DNA of 64,000 nt from RPQJ01 sp963706535 (lineage in GTDB: Bacteria > Pseudomonadota > Gammaproteobacteria > Steroidobacterales > Steroidobacteraceae): the NCBI GenBank assembly GCA_963706535.1, contig CAVPMU010000002.1, forward strand, positions 186,001 through 250,000. The letters are read 5' to 3'. The notes under the pieces were generated by a model, which saw only the letters and a list, made by a program, of their open reading frames with translations, ran no database searches and had not been told where the DNA came from. The translations under genes were made by a program, and so were the position numbers. Of this stretch, positions 18,708-28,042 are shown piece after piece; the stretch's first letter is position 1, and every line of letters begins with the position of its first letter.

Positions 18708-20173
18708 GCGTGGAAATGGTGGTCAACGTCAGTCCGCGCGAAACGAGGGCGGCGCTCCTCGAGAACGGGGTGCTTGAGGAACTGTTCGTCGAGCGCGCGA
18801 GCCGGCGCGGACTCACCGGCAACCTCTACCAGGGACGGGTCTCGAAGGTGCTGCCCGGAATGCAGGCGGCGTTCATCGACGTCGGCCTCGAGCGTACCGC
18901 CTTCCTGCACGTCTCCGACATCGTGCAGCCGGCCGACGCCGAGGGATCCGGCGATGCCCCGCGTACCGACAGCATCCGCGAACTGGTCTGCGAGGGCGCC
19001 AACATACTCGTGCAGGTGCTGAAGGACCCGCTCGGCACCAAGGGCGCCCGGCTCACGACGTTCATCACCATCCCGTCGCGGTTCCTGGTCTACATGCCGT
19101 TCGGCCACGGCGTGGGAGTCTCGGCGCGCATCGAGGCGGAGGCGGAGCGCAAGCGCCTGCGCGACGCCGTGCAGGCGCACATCCAGCCCGGGGATGCGGG
19201 CGGGTACATCGTGCGCACCGCGGCCGAGGGCGCGAGCGGGGAAGCGCTGCGGGCCGACATGCTGTTCCTGCGCAAGCTGTGGGAAGTGCTCACGGCGAAG
19301 GCGGGCACCGCCGCCCAGGGTACGCTGGTGCACGAGGACCTGCCGTTGCCGCTGCGCCTGATGCGCGACCTCGTCGGCGAAGGCGTCGACCGCGTGCTGG
19401 TCGACAACGAGCGCACCTGTGCGCAGATGCGCGAGTTCGCCGCGACCTTCATGCCGGGCCTCGCCGCCAAGGTCGAGTACTACGCGGGCAGCCGGCCGAT
19501 CTTCGACCTGCACGGCGTGGAGGAGGAGATCCAGCGTTCGCTCGACCGCAAGGTGGCGCTCAAGTCCGGCGGCTACCTGATCGTCGACCAGACCGAGGCG
19601 CTCACCACGATCGACGTGAACACCGGCGCCTACGTCGGCCACCGCAACCTCGAGGAGACGATCTACCGCACCAACCTCGAGGCGGCCGTCGCGATCGCGC
19701 GCCAGCTCAGGCTGCGCAACCTCGGCGGCATCGTCATCATCGACTTCATCGACATGGAGGAGGACGAGCACCGTCGGCAGGTGCTGCAGGCGCTCGAGAA
19801 GGCGCTCGCCAAGGATCACGTGAAGACCCACGTCTCCGCCGTGTCGCCACTCGGCCTCGTGGAGATGACCCGCAAGCGCACGCGCGAGAGTCTCGCGCAC
19901 CAGCTGTGCGAGCCGTGCGCGGCGTGCGAGGGGCGCGGCTTCGTCAAGACCGCGGAGACCGTCTGCTACGAGATCTTCCGCGAGATCCTGCGGCAGGCAG
20001 GTCAATTCGACTTCCAGCAGCTGCTGGTGCTCGCGCAGCAGGACGTGATCGAGCGGCTGCTGGACGAGGAGTCGGCTGCGCTCGGCGAGCTCGAGGTGCT
20101 GGTCGGCAAGCCGATCCGTCTGCAGACCGAGTCGCTGTACACCATCGAGCAGTTCGACGTGGTGCTCATGTGA
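18704..20173 (+). CDS. rng: Ribonuclease G
   Basis: RNase G matures the 5' end of 16S rRNA and degrades some mRNAs. The 489-residue protein has an S1-like RNA-binding domain (about 35-125; GNLYQGRVSKVLPGMQAAFIDVG), the catalytic magnesium ligands D304 (TTIDVNTG) and D347 (VIIDFIDM) at the same numbers as in E. coli, and the zinc-link cysteines C402, C405 and C408 (LCEPCAACEGRGF). No RNase E-type scaffold tail is present. ATG at 18704 overlaps the maf stop; the stop overlaps the GTG start of the yhdP gene. Confidence 0.97.
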   Translation: MSVEMVVNVSPRETRAALLENGVLEELFVERASRRGLTGNLYQGRVSKVLPGMQAAFIDVGLERTAFLHVSDIVQPADAEGSGDAPRTDSIRELVCEGANILVQVLKDPLGTKGARLTTFITIPSRFLVYMPFGHGVGVSARIEAEAERKRLRDAVQAHIQPGDAGGYIVRTAAEGASGEALRADMLFLRKLWEVLTAKAGTAAQGTLVHEDLPLPLRLMRDLVGEGVDRVLVDNERTCAQMREFAATFMPGLAAKVEYYAGSRPIFDLHGVEEEIQRSLDRKVALKSGGYLIVDQTEALTTIDVNTGAYVGHRNLEETIYRTNLEAAVAIARQLRLRNLGGIVIIDFIDMEEDEHRRQVLQALEKALAKDHVKTHVSAVSPLGLVEMTRKRTRESLAHQLCEPCAACEGRGFVKTAETVCYEIFREILRQAGQFDFQQLLVLAQQDVIERLLDEESAALGELEVLVGKPIRLQTESLYTIEQFDVVLM

Positions 20174-23100
20174 ACGAGCCGACCGGGCGCAGGACTTCCG
20201 CCCGGCCATGGCGTCTGCTCGCCGGGATCGTCGCCGGCACCCTGATCCTCGCCGCCGTGATGCTCGGAGTGCTACGCCTCGCACTCGCGCTGGTGCCGGA
20301 GCACGCCGGTCGCATCCAGGCCTGGATCGAGCAGCAGACGAACCTGCGGATCGAGTTCGCGGCGCTCGACGCCCGCCTGCGGTGGTACGGGCCGGAGGTC
20401 GTGCTGAACGACGTCCGCGTCCTCGACCGGGACGGGACGCAGGCCTTGTTCGAGACCCGCGAGGGATCGGTTGCCCTCGACGCGTGGAGCCTGTTCCGCA
20501 CCGGGGAACTCGTGGCCGGCCGCGTCCGTTTCGTGGCACCGTCGGTCACCATCGTGCGGCTGGCCGACGGCCGCATCCGCCTGCTCGGACAACGCGACCG
20601 GCCCGAGGACCGGCCGCCATTCGACCTCGACAGGCTGCCGGCGGGGCGCGTCGAGATCGAGGACGCGACCGTGACCTACCGCGACCTGAAGACCGGGTCG
20701 CCGCCGCGCACCGTCGAGCAGCTGAGCCTGGCGCTCACCCGCGAACGCGATCACGTGAACGTCTCCGGATCGGCGTTGCTGCCGGCGAGCCTCGGCCGGG
20801 AAGCGTGGTTCGAAGGCAGGCTGCGGGGCTCGCTCGACACCCTGGAAGACCTGGACGCGCGCGTGGAACTGCGCACCGACCGCCTGCTGCTGCCGGGCCT
20901 GGCCGAGTACCTGCCGACGCACCTCGCGCGGCCGCTGGCGGGCGAGGGCACGATTCGCGCAATGGTCGGCCTGTCGCGGGGTCGCATCGACCAGGCGCGC
21001 CTGACGCTCGACCTGCAGGGTGTCGTGCTGCAGATGCCGTCGCGTGCCGTGCCGGCAGTGGACGCGTTCGAGATCTCGAAGCCCTATCGCGAAGTCGGGG
21101 CATCGCCGCTCAGCCTGCCGGTCGTGGACCGGACGGTCGTGCAGCGGCCGGCGGCCGCGTTGCCGGGCGAGGTGCGTTACGCGGCGCTGGCGGGCGACCT
21201 GCGGCTGCGCCGGGACGGCGAGGCGTGGTCGGTCCGCATCGCCGACCTGCTGCTCGAACCGGACGAGGAGGGCAACGCCGCGCGGGCGACGGTCGTGGCG
21301 AACTGGCGCGGCAAGGCTGCGACCACCTTCGGCCTGCATGCGTACGTCAGCAGGTTGCGACTCGACGATGCCTGGCCGCTGGTGCTCGCATTTGCGCCAC
21401 GCTCCTTCGATCGCTGGGCGGGACTCGCGCCGTCCGGCGAGATACGGCACTTGCGGGCGGAGGTGCTGCGCGGTCGCGCGGGTGCGGCACCACGCTTCGA
21501 GTTCAGCGCCAATCTTGCCGGCCTGGGCATCGGCGCCGTCGGGCCCTGGCCCGGCATCTCCGGGCTCACGGCGACCGCCTCGGGCACCGACGAGCACGGA
21601 CGGATCGCACTGCGCTCCAGCGAGCTTGCATTCGACCTGCCGCGCAGGTTCCGCGCGCCCATCGCGGGCCTGGACGCCAGCGGCGAGATCGACTGGCAAC
21701 GCGACGGCCGCGCGTGGGTATTCGGCTCGAAGTCCGTCGACGTGTCGCAGGCCGAGGCACAGGCGCGGGGTTCGTTCGAGTTCCGGTTCGAGCGGGCCGC
21801 CGGCTCGCCGTTGCTTACGCTGGAGGCGCAGGTCGAGGATTTCGACATGGCACGCGTGGCGAGCCTGGTGCCGGTCAGTCGGCTCAAGCCGCGCACCCTC
21901 GGCTGGCTCGACGGCGCGTTCGTGCAGGGGCGCGTCGTGCAGGGACGCGTCAGTTACCGTGGGCCGGTGCGCAAGTTCCCGTTCCGCGGCGGCGAAGGCG
22001 AATTCAAGGCGACGGCCGACGTGCGTGGCGCGACGCTCGTGTATTTCGACGGATTCATGCCCGTCACCGAGGCCGCGGGACAGGTGACGTTCCACAATGC
22101 CGGACTCGTGGCGCGCGTGAGCGAGGCCGAGGTCGGCGAGTTGCGGCTCGCGCGCGCCACGGTGTCGATCCCGGACCTGAAGACGCCGGTCATCGGAGTC
22201 CGTGCGGATGCCAGTGGCGATCTCGGGAAGGCACTCGGTTTCCTGCAGCGCAGCCCGCTCGGCCCGCGCCTCGGCAGCCAGTTCATGGGACTCGAGGGCG
22301 CGGGGCGTGCGGACTACGCCGTCGACCTCAGCATCCCGACCCGGGACGTCGCCCGGCGCGACTATCGCGTACGCACGAGGTTGCACTCGGTGACCGTGTC
22401 GCTCCCGGCGTTGCGCGCGCCCGCCGAGCGCGTCACCGGCGATTTCGAGCTGCACAACTTCGCGGCAAGTGCGAAGTCGCTGCGCGGAACCATCCTCGAC
22501 GGCCCGTTCGAACTGTCGGTCGAGCCCGGGCCGGCCACCCGCGACGCAACCGCCGTCGTCGTCCTGCGCGGGCGGGGGCGCGCCGCCGGGCCGCGCCTGC
22601 CGGAGTTCATCGGACTGCCACGATCGATCAGCATGGGCGGCGTCGCGGCCTGGACCTTCGACGGACGGCTGGTCCGCGGGCGCGCGGGCGAGGAGTGGAC
22701 CATGGGCTTCGCCGTCGCGAGCGACCTGCAGGGCCTCGAGGTCCGTGCTCCGCGGCCGTTTGCCAAGGAGCCCGCCGCCGCGCGGCCGACGCGGGTCGCG
22801 CTCGAGATCGGTCGCCGCGGTCGCAACGAGGTGGCCATCGAGACGGGGTCGGCCCGCTCGCGCCTGCTGTTCGCCAGGGGCGGGGATGGTCGCTGGAGCC
22901 TCGAGCGGGGACTCGCGAGATTCGACGGGCGGCCCGCGGCCTTGCCGCAACGCAACGGCCTCGTGGTCGAGGGGGACTGGCCCGAGTTCGACCTCGGCGA
23001 GTGGCTGGCGCTGCGCAGCGCGGGTGGCGGAGGGCCGCGGCTTTCCTCGTGGCTGGGCCCGGCCGACGTGCATCTCGACACCGCGCGAGTCTTCGGCTTC

Positions 23101-24168
23101 GAGTTCCGCGACGTCGTGGCCCGCCTGCGGCCGCAACCCGGCGCCTGGCAGGCGAGCCTGACGGGGCCGATGGCCGAGGGCAGCGTCACGGTGCCGGAGG
23201 GACTCGATGGCGGCGCGCCGATTCGCCTCGAGATGCAGCGCCTGCAGTTGCAGTCCCGGCCGCTGGTCGGGGCCACCACCCCGGAGCCGGCGACCGACCC
23301 GCGCAAGCTGCCGGCGATCTCGATCGACGCCGAGGATTTCACCTGGCAGTCGCGGCGCTTCGGGCGACTCGGAGCCGAGATCCGCAAGGAATCCGGCGGC
23401 CTGCGTCTCGCGAATCTCACCACGGAGTCCGCGGATTTCTCGATCAAGGGCCGCGGCAGCTGGCTCGCGGAGGGCGCAGGCTCGCGCACGCGGCTCGAGC
23501 TCGAGTTTGCGAGCGACGACTTCGCGGCCGCGGCGCGTGCGCTGGGTTATCGGGACGACGTGCAGGCGAAGCGCGCGCGGGCGACGGCGAGCCTGAGCTG
23601 GCCGGGCGGGCCGGACGGCGACGCCATCGGACGCATGGATGGCACGTTGCAGCTGCAGTTCACCGAAGGCCAGTTGCGGAACGTGAAGCCGGGGGCGGGC
23701 CGCCTGCTCGGCCTGATGAGCGTGGGCGACCTGCCGCGGCGCCTCGCGCTCGACTTTCGCGACGTCACGGACGAGGGACTGGCTTTCGACTCGGTGCGTG
23801 GCGATTTCGAGATTCGTGGCGGCAATGCGTTCACGCAGAACCTGATCCTGAAGGGACCCGCCGTGGACGTGGGTGTCGCGGGCCGTACGGGCCTCGGCAC
23901 GCAGGACTACGACCAGACACTGGTCGTGAGCGGAAATTCCAGCGGGCCGCTGGCCGTGGCCGGTGCGCTGGCCGGCGGGCCGGTGGGCGCGGCCGGGGCG
24001 CTGCTGTTCTCGCAGCTGTTCAAGGGACAGCTGCAGGGACTCACGCGGGTGTACTACCGTGTCACCGGGCCGTGGTCGGCCCCGGTGGTCGAGCGAATCA
24101 CGGCGCAGGCAAGCGAGGAGGCGACGGTCCGACCGGCTGCCGTTCCCGCCAACGGAGAGGGTGCATGA
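20170..24168 (+). CDS. yhdP: YhdP family AsmA-like envelope protein
   Basis: A very large AsmA-like protein anchored in the inner membrane. YhdP and its relatives are implicated in phospholipid transport across the periplasm to the outer membrane. The 1332-residue product starts at GTG 20170, overlapping the rng stop, and has one N-terminal membrane helix (about 14-40; LLAGIVAGTLILAAVMLG). A long beta-rich DUF3971-type region follows, then the AsmA-like C-terminal domain (about 1160-1310; MDGTLQLQFTEGQLRNVKPGAG, QNLILKGPAVDVGVAGRTGL). Length is in the family range. The C-terminal segment AGALAGGPVGAAGALLFSQLF is typical. Confidence 0.95.
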   Translation: MNEPTGRRTSARPWRLLAGIVAGTLILAAVMLGVLRLALALVPEHAGRIQAWIEQQTNLRIEFAALDARLRWYGPEVVLNDVRVLDRDGTQALFETREGSVALDAWSLFRTGELVAGRVRFVAPSVTIVRLADGRIRLLGQRDRPEDRPPFDLDRLPAGRVEIEDATVTYRDLKTGSPPRTVEQLSLALTRERDHVNVSGSALLPASLGREAWFEGRLRGSLDTLEDLDARVELRTDRLLLPGLAEYLPTHLARPLAGEGTIRAMVGLSRGRIDQARLTLDLQGVVLQMPSRAVPAVDAFEISKPYREVGASPLSLPVVDRTVVQRPAAALPGEVRYAALAGDLRLRRDGEAWSVRIADLLLEPDEEGNAARATVVANWRGKAATTFGLHAYVSRLRLDDAWPLVLAFAPRSFDRWAGLAPSGEIRHLRAEVLRGRAGAAPRFEFSANLAGLGIGAVGPWPGISGLTATASGTDEHGRIALRSSELAFDLPRRFRAPIAGLDASGEIDWQRDGRAWVFGSKSVDVSQAEAQARGSFEFRFERAAGSPLLTLEAQVEDFDMARVASLVPVSRLKPRTLGWLDGAFVQGRVVQGRVSYRGPVRKFPFRGGEGEFKATADVRGATLVYFDGFMPVTEAAGQVTFHNAGLVARVSEAEVGELRLARATVSIPDLKTPVIGVRADASGDLGKALGFLQRSPLGPRLGSQFMGLEGAGRADYAVDLSIPTRDVARRDYRVRTRLHSVTVSLPALRAPAERVTGDFELHNFAASAKSLRGTILDGPFELSVEPGPATRDATAVVVLRGRGRAAGPRLPEFIGLPRSISMGGVAAWTFDGRLVRGRAGEEWTMGFAVASDLQGLEVRAPRPFAKEPAAARPTRVALEIGRRGRNEVAIETGSARSRLLFARGGDGRWSLERGLARFDGRPAALPQRNGLVVEGDWPEFDLGEWLALRSAGGGGPRLSSWLGPADVHLDTARVFGFEFRDVVARLRPQPGAWQASLTGPMAEGSVTVPEGLDGGAPIRLEMQRLQLQSRPLVGATTPEPATDPRKLPAISIDAEDFTWQSRRFGRLGAEIRKESGGLRLANLTTESADFSIKGRGSWLAEGAGSRTRLELEFASDDFAAAARALGYRDDVQAKRARATASLSWPGGPDGDAIGRMDGTLQLQFTEGQLRNVKPGAGRLLGLMSVGDLPRRLALDFRDVTDEGLAFDSVRGDFEIRGGNAFTQNLILKGPAVDVGVAGRTGLGTQDYDQTLVVSGNSSGPLAVAGALAGGPVGAAGALLFSQLFKGQLQGLTRVYYRVTGPWSAPVVERITAQASEEATVRPAAVPANGEGA

Positions 24169-24977
24169 CGAAAGTGGCGGCCGTGCAGATGGTTTCCTCC
24201 GCCAGCCTGGAGCGCAATCTCGCGGAGGCCGGGCGCCTGCTCGGCGCGGCGCGGCGGGGCGGCGCGATCGTGGCCGCGCTGCCGGAGAACTTCGCCTTCA
24301 TGGGCTGCGCCGAGGCCGACAAGTTCGCGATCGCAGAGCAGCCGGGCAGCGGGCCGATCCAGTCCTTCCTCGCCTCGACTGCGCGCGAGCTCGGCCTGTG
24401 GCTGGTCGGCGGCACTGTCCCGCTGCGGGTGCCCGGGGAGAGCCGGCTCGCGGCGGCCTGCCTGGTCCTCGACGAGCAAGGTCGGCAGGTCGCACGCTAC
24501 GACAAGGTCCACCTGTTCGACGTGGCGATCCCGGGCAAGGAGGAGAGCTACCGGGAATCCTCGACCATGCGGCCTGGCGACGAACCGGTGTGCGTCGACA
24601 CGCCGGCGGGCCGGCTCGGGCTCGCGGTGTGCTACGACCTCAGGTTTCCCGAACTCTTCCGGCAGCTCCTCGCGATGGGGGCCGAGTGGTTCTGCCTGCC
24701 TTCTGCATTCACGGCCCCGACCGGGCGGGCGCACTGGGAGGTCCTGTTGCGGGCCCGGGCCATCGAAAACCTCAGCCACGTGGTGGCGCCGGCCCAGTCG
24801 GGTTTCCATGCGAACGGCCGCGAGACCCATGGCGATTCGATGATCGTGGACTGCTGGGGCAGGGTGCTCGCGCGCCTGCCGCGTGGCTCCGGGGTCGTGG
24901 TCGCCGACATCGACCTCGTCCGGCAGCGCGAGGTCAGGCAGAATTTCCCCTCCATCGACCACCGGCGCCTGCCCTGA
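24165..24977 (+). CDS. Nitrilase-family carbon-nitrogen hydrolase (Nit1-like amidase)
   Basis: A 270-residue C-N hydrolase of the Nit/NitFhit type. Close relatives hydrolyse deaminated glutathione. The catalytic triad is E41 (ALPENFAF), K114 (RYDKVHLFDV) and C156 (LAVCYDLRFPE). The start ATG at 24165 follows GGAGAGGGTGC and overlaps the yhdP stop. It lies between yhdP and tldD, as in many gammaproteobacteria. The exact substrate is not shown by the sequence. Confidence 0.94.
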   Translation: MTKVAAVQMVSSASLERNLAEAGRLLGAARRGGAIVAALPENFAFMGCAEADKFAIAEQPGSGPIQSFLASTARELGLWLVGGTVPLRVPGESRLAAACLVLDEQGRQVARYDKVHLFDVAIPGKEESYRESSTMRPGDEPVCVDTPAGRLGLAVCYDLRFPELFRQLLAMGAEWFCLPSAFTAPTGRAHWEVLLRARAIENLSHVVAPAQSGFHANGRETHGDSMIVDCWGRVLARLPRGSGVVVADIDLVRQREVRQNFPSIDHRRLP

Positions 24978-24982
24978 GCCCA

Positions 24983-26485
24983 ATGATGACCCCCATCCCG
25001 CCCGCGCTCTTCTCGCCACAGGCCCTCATGCCGGCCCGGGCGGGGCAACCTGATCCGCTGGACATCGCGCGCTCGGCGCTGCTCGCGCCCGCGGGACTCG
25101 ACGAGGACGGCGTGGCGCGCATCGTCGGCGACGTCATGGGCCACGCCATCGACTATGCGGACGTCTACTTCCAGCTGCTGCGCGAGGAGTCCTGGGCGCT
25201 CGAGGACGGCATCGTCAAGGACGGCGCGCACAGCATCGACCAGGGCGTCGGCGTGCGCGCGCTCGCGGGCGAGAAGACCGGCTTTGCGTATTCCGACGAC
25301 GTGGTGCTGCCTGCGCTGCTCGAGGCCGCGCACGCGGCGCGTGCCATCGCGCGGTCGGGGAACACCGGTACGCTGCAGGCGTGGCGAGCGAGCGGCGGCC
25401 ACCGGCTCTACCTGCCCATCGATCCCGTCGAGTCGCTGGACGATCGCGACAAGGTACGCCTGCTCGAGCAGATCGACCGCGAGACGCGCGCGCTCGACCC
25501 GCGCATCACGCAGGTGATGGCGAGCCTGAGCGCCTCGCACGACACGATCCTGGTGCTGGCGAGCGACGGCACGCTCGCCGCGGACGTGCGCCCGCTGGTG
25601 CGCCTCAACGTCTCGGTGATCATCGAGCAGGACGGTCGCCGCGAGCAGGGCTACGCGGGTGGCGGCGGGCGCTTCGCCTACACCGAGTTCCTCGAGTCGG
25701 AGCGCTGGCGCGGGCTCGTGCGCGAGGCCGTGCGCACCGCGCAGGTCAACCTCGAGGCGGTGCCGGCGCCGGCCGGGACGATGACGGTGGTGCTCGGTTC
25801 CGGCTGGCCGGGCGTGCTGCTGCACGAGGCCGTCGGACACGGGCTCGAAGGCGATTTCAACCGCAAGGGCACCTCCGCGTTCAGCGGCCGCATCGGGCAG
25901 CAGGTCGCCTCCCGGGGCGTGACGGTGGTGGACGACGGCACGCTGCCCGCGCGCCGCGGCTCCCTCAACGTCGACGACGAGGGTACCCCCACGCGCTGCA
26001 CGACCCTGATCGAGGACGGCGTGCTGCGCGGCTACCTGCAGGACAAGCTCAATGCGCGCCTGATGGGCGTGGCGCCGACGGGCAACGGGCGGCGCGAGTC
26101 CTTCGCCCACGTGACGCTGCCGCGCATGACCAACACCTACATGCTGCCCGGGCCGCACGCGCCCGAGGACATCATCGCCTCGGTCGCGAAGGGGCTCTAT
26201 TGCCGCAGCTTCGGCGGCGGGCAGGTCGACATCACCTCGGGGAAGTTCGTATTCTCCGCCAGCGAGGCCTACCTGATCGAGAACGGCAAGCTCGGCGCAC
26301 CGGTCAAGGGCGCGACGCTGATCGGCAACGGTCCGGAGGTGATGACGCGGATCTCGATGGTGGGCAGCGACCTCAAGCTCGACGACGGCGTCGGCACCTG
26401 CGGCAAGGAAGGGCAGGACGTTCCGGTCGGGGTCGGCCAGCCGACACTCAGGGTCGACGGGCTCACCGTGGGCGGCACCGGCTGA
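24983..26485 (+). CDS. tldD: TldD, metalloprotease subunit
   Basis: TldD forms a heterodimeric zinc protease with TldE/PmbA, which matures peptides such as microcins. The zinc motif HExxxH is H281 and H285 in LLHEAVGHGLEGD. Later segments DDEGTPTRCTTLIEDGVLRGYL (given as DDEGTPTRCTTLIEDG) and QDKLNARLMGVAPTGNGRRE are typical. The 500-residue frame starts at ATG 24983; a second ATG at 24986 is equally possible. Its partner pmbA is encoded 3.8 kb away at 30256 in a separate transcript. The stop overlaps the ATG of a small membrane protein by one base. Confidence 0.97.
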   Translation: MMTPIPPALFSPQALMPARAGQPDPLDIARSALLAPAGLDEDGVARIVGDVMGHAIDYADVYFQLLREESWALEDGIVKDGAHSIDQGVGVRALAGEKTGFAYSDDVVLPALLEAAHAARAIARSGNTGTLQAWRASGGHRLYLPIDPVESLDDRDKVRLLEQIDRETRALDPRITQVMASLSASHDTILVLASDGTLAADVRPLVRLNVSVIIEQDGRREQGYAGGGGRFAYTEFLESERWRGLVREAVRTAQVNLEAVPAPAGTMTVVLGSGWPGVLLHEAVGHGLEGDFNRKGTSAFSGRIGQQVASRGVTVVDDGTLPARRGSLNVDDEGTPTRCTTLIEDGVLRGYLQDKLNARLMGVAPTGNGRRESFAHVTLPRMTNTYMLPGPHAPEDIIASVAKGLYCRSFGGGQVDITSGKFVFSASEAYLIENGKLGAPVKGATLIGNGPEVMTRISMVGSDLKLDDGVGTCGKEGQDVPVGVGQPTLRVDGLTVGGTG

Positions 26486-26703
26486 TGTGGATTCCCCGCC
26501 CGCTGTACGAAGCGCTGCCCTACGGTTACATCGTGTCGGGCGCTGCGCTGCTGGTTGCGGCGTACTTCATGGAGGGCGGGCCGCGCGGCCTGCTGCTCGC
26601 CGGGGGATTGCTGGGACTGACCGCCGGCCTGGTGCTGTGGATGCGCCGGCGCGACTACCGCGCGAACCACTCCGAGTACGACTCGCACTCGCTCGACCGC
26701 TGA
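26485..26703 (+). CDS. Small two-helix membrane protein, unknown
   Basis: A 72-residue protein starting at ATG 26485 in a TGATG junction with the tldD stop. It has two hydrophobic segments (about 13-30, GYIVSGAALLVAAYFM, and 34-52, GLLLAGGLLGLTAGLVLWM), then a positively charged RRRDYR and a polar tail. I do not recognise a family. The tight coupling to tldD supports expression. The protein probably sits in the inner membrane with both ends on the same side. Confidence 0.8.
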   Translation: MWIPRPLYEALPYGYIVSGAALLVAAYFMEGGPRGLLLAGGLLGLTAGLVLWMRRRDYRANHSEYDSHSLDR

Positions 26704-26708
26704 CGCGT

Positions 26709-27965
26709 TCAGCGCTCGCTGCCGTCCTCGGCCTCGGCGCCTTCCTCGTCCTCCAGTTCGTCGCCGCCATCCTCGAGCGTGGTCGTCGCGGTGACCTGCG
26801 GTTCCACGCGGAAGTAGGCGAGCTTGTGCATGCCGAGGGTCAGCACGTCACCGGGCTGCAGCTTGTGGCGCCGCACGCGCTTGCCACGCAGGAACATGCC
26901 GTTGGTGCTGTTCAGGTCCTCGATCACGCTGCCCTCGGCCGTGGTGATCACCTGGGCATGGTGGCGGCTCACGAACTTGCTGTCGACCTGCAGGTCGTTG
27001 TCCGGCGTCCGGCCGATGACGTAGCGACCCGGCACCAGCAGTGCTTCCGTGACCACGACGCCCTTCTGCGACAGCAGCAGGCGGCCGACGGGCGGCTGCT
27101 CCTGCGAGGCCGTGTCCTCGGACCGGCCCGGCAGGTTCGTGAACGTGCGGGCGGCGTACTCGACCCACTGCAGCTCGGCGACCGCCGACTCCATGTCCTC
27201 GGTCGACACCGACTGCCGGTCCTCGCCGAACGCGGCCAGCATCGCGGTGTCGCACAGGGTGTTGATCAGCCGCGGGATGCCGCCCGTGTACTTGAAGATG
27301 ACCGGGTGGGTTTCCGGCTCGAAGATCTCGCGCTTGCCCGCGCCGGCGACGCGCAGGCGATGGCGCACGTACTCGGTCGTGTCCGGTTCGCTGAGCGCCG
27401 TGAGATGGAAGCGCAGCCGCACGCGCTGCCTGAGCTGCGCGAGCTCGGGGGAATTGAGCTTGTCGTTCAGCTCCGGCTGCCCGGCCAGGATGATGCGCAG
27501 CACCTTGTCCTTGGTGGTCTCGACGCCCGACAGCAGGCGTACTTCCTCGAGCACCTTGTGGGTGAGGTTCTGCGCCTCGTCGACGATCAGCAGCACCTTG
27601 CGGCCGTTCGCATACTGCTCGATCAGGAAGGTGTTGAGCGTGGCGAGCAGCTCCGCCTTGCGCATGCGGAACGGGCTGAAGCCGAACTGCGCGAGCACGG
27701 TCTGCAGGAACTCGATGGGCGAGACCTGTGTCTGGTTGATCTGCGCGATGACCACGTCGTGCTCGAGTTCCTTGAGGAAGGTCTCGATGAGCGTCGTCTT
27801 GCCCGAGCCGATCTCTCCGGTGATGACCACGAAGCCGTCGGTGAACCAGATCGTCGACTCCATGTACGCCTTGGCGCGGGAGTGGATCTGGCTCAGGTAG
27901 AGGAAGGCCGGGTCCGGGCTCAACCGGAACGGCAGTTCCTTCAGCTGGAAGTGCTCGAGGTACAT
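26709..27965 (-). CDS. ExeA/GspA-like AAA ATPase fused to an FHA domain
   Basis: A 418-residue protein. Residues 1-275 are an ExeA/GspA-type AAA ATPase: Walker A GEIGSGKTT (50-58), Walker B KVLLIVDEAQNL (123-134), AGQPELNDKL sensor region and the TGGIPRLINTLCD segment. Residues about 305-385 form an FHA phosphothreonine-binding domain with GRYVIGRTPDNDLQV, SRHHAQV (333-339) and LNSTNGMFL (351-359). The tail is strongly acidic (DELEDEEGAEAED). ExeA ATPases usually end in a peptidoglycan-binding domain; here FHA takes that place and no transmembrane helix is seen. No gsp or pilus genes are nearby. Regulation by protein phosphorylation is an inference. Confidence 0.93.
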   Translation of the reverse strand: MYLEHFQLKELPFRLSPDPAFLYLSQIHSRAKAYMESTIWFTDGFVVITGEIGSGKTTLIETFLKELEHDVVIAQINQTQVSPIEFLQTVLAQFGFSPFRMRKAELLATLNTFLIEQYANGRKVLLIVDEAQNLTHKVLEEVRLLSGVETTKDKVLRIILAGQPELNDKLNSPELAQLRQRVRLRFHLTALSEPDTTEYVRHRLRVAGAGKREIFEPETHPVIFKYTGGIPRLINTLCDTAMLAAFGEDRQSVSTEDMESAVAELQWVEYAARTFTNLPGRSEDTASQEQPPVGRLLLSQKGVVVTEALLVPGRYVIGRTPDNDLQVDSKFVSRHHAQVITTAEGSVIEDLNSTNGMFLRGKRVRRHKLQPGDVLTLGMHKLAYFRVEPQVTATTTLEDGGDELEDEEGAEAEDGSER

Positions 27966-27983
27966 CTGGTGCTCCAGACCCTG

Positions 27984-28007
27984 ACTATACGAGAACGGTT
28001 CCGGCCT
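27984..28007 (-). promoter_or_regulatory. Possible promoter for the ATPase-FHA gene
   Basis: Reading the minus strand, TATAGT at 27989-27984 is a good -10 element about 20 bases upstream of the ATG. The -35 region is poor (about TTTCAG), so this is tentative. It would give the gene its own transcript in the 77-base gap after purK. Confidence 0.35.
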
Positions 28008-28042
28008 GAAATCGATCGCTCGTCACAATCCCGCGTCCAAGT

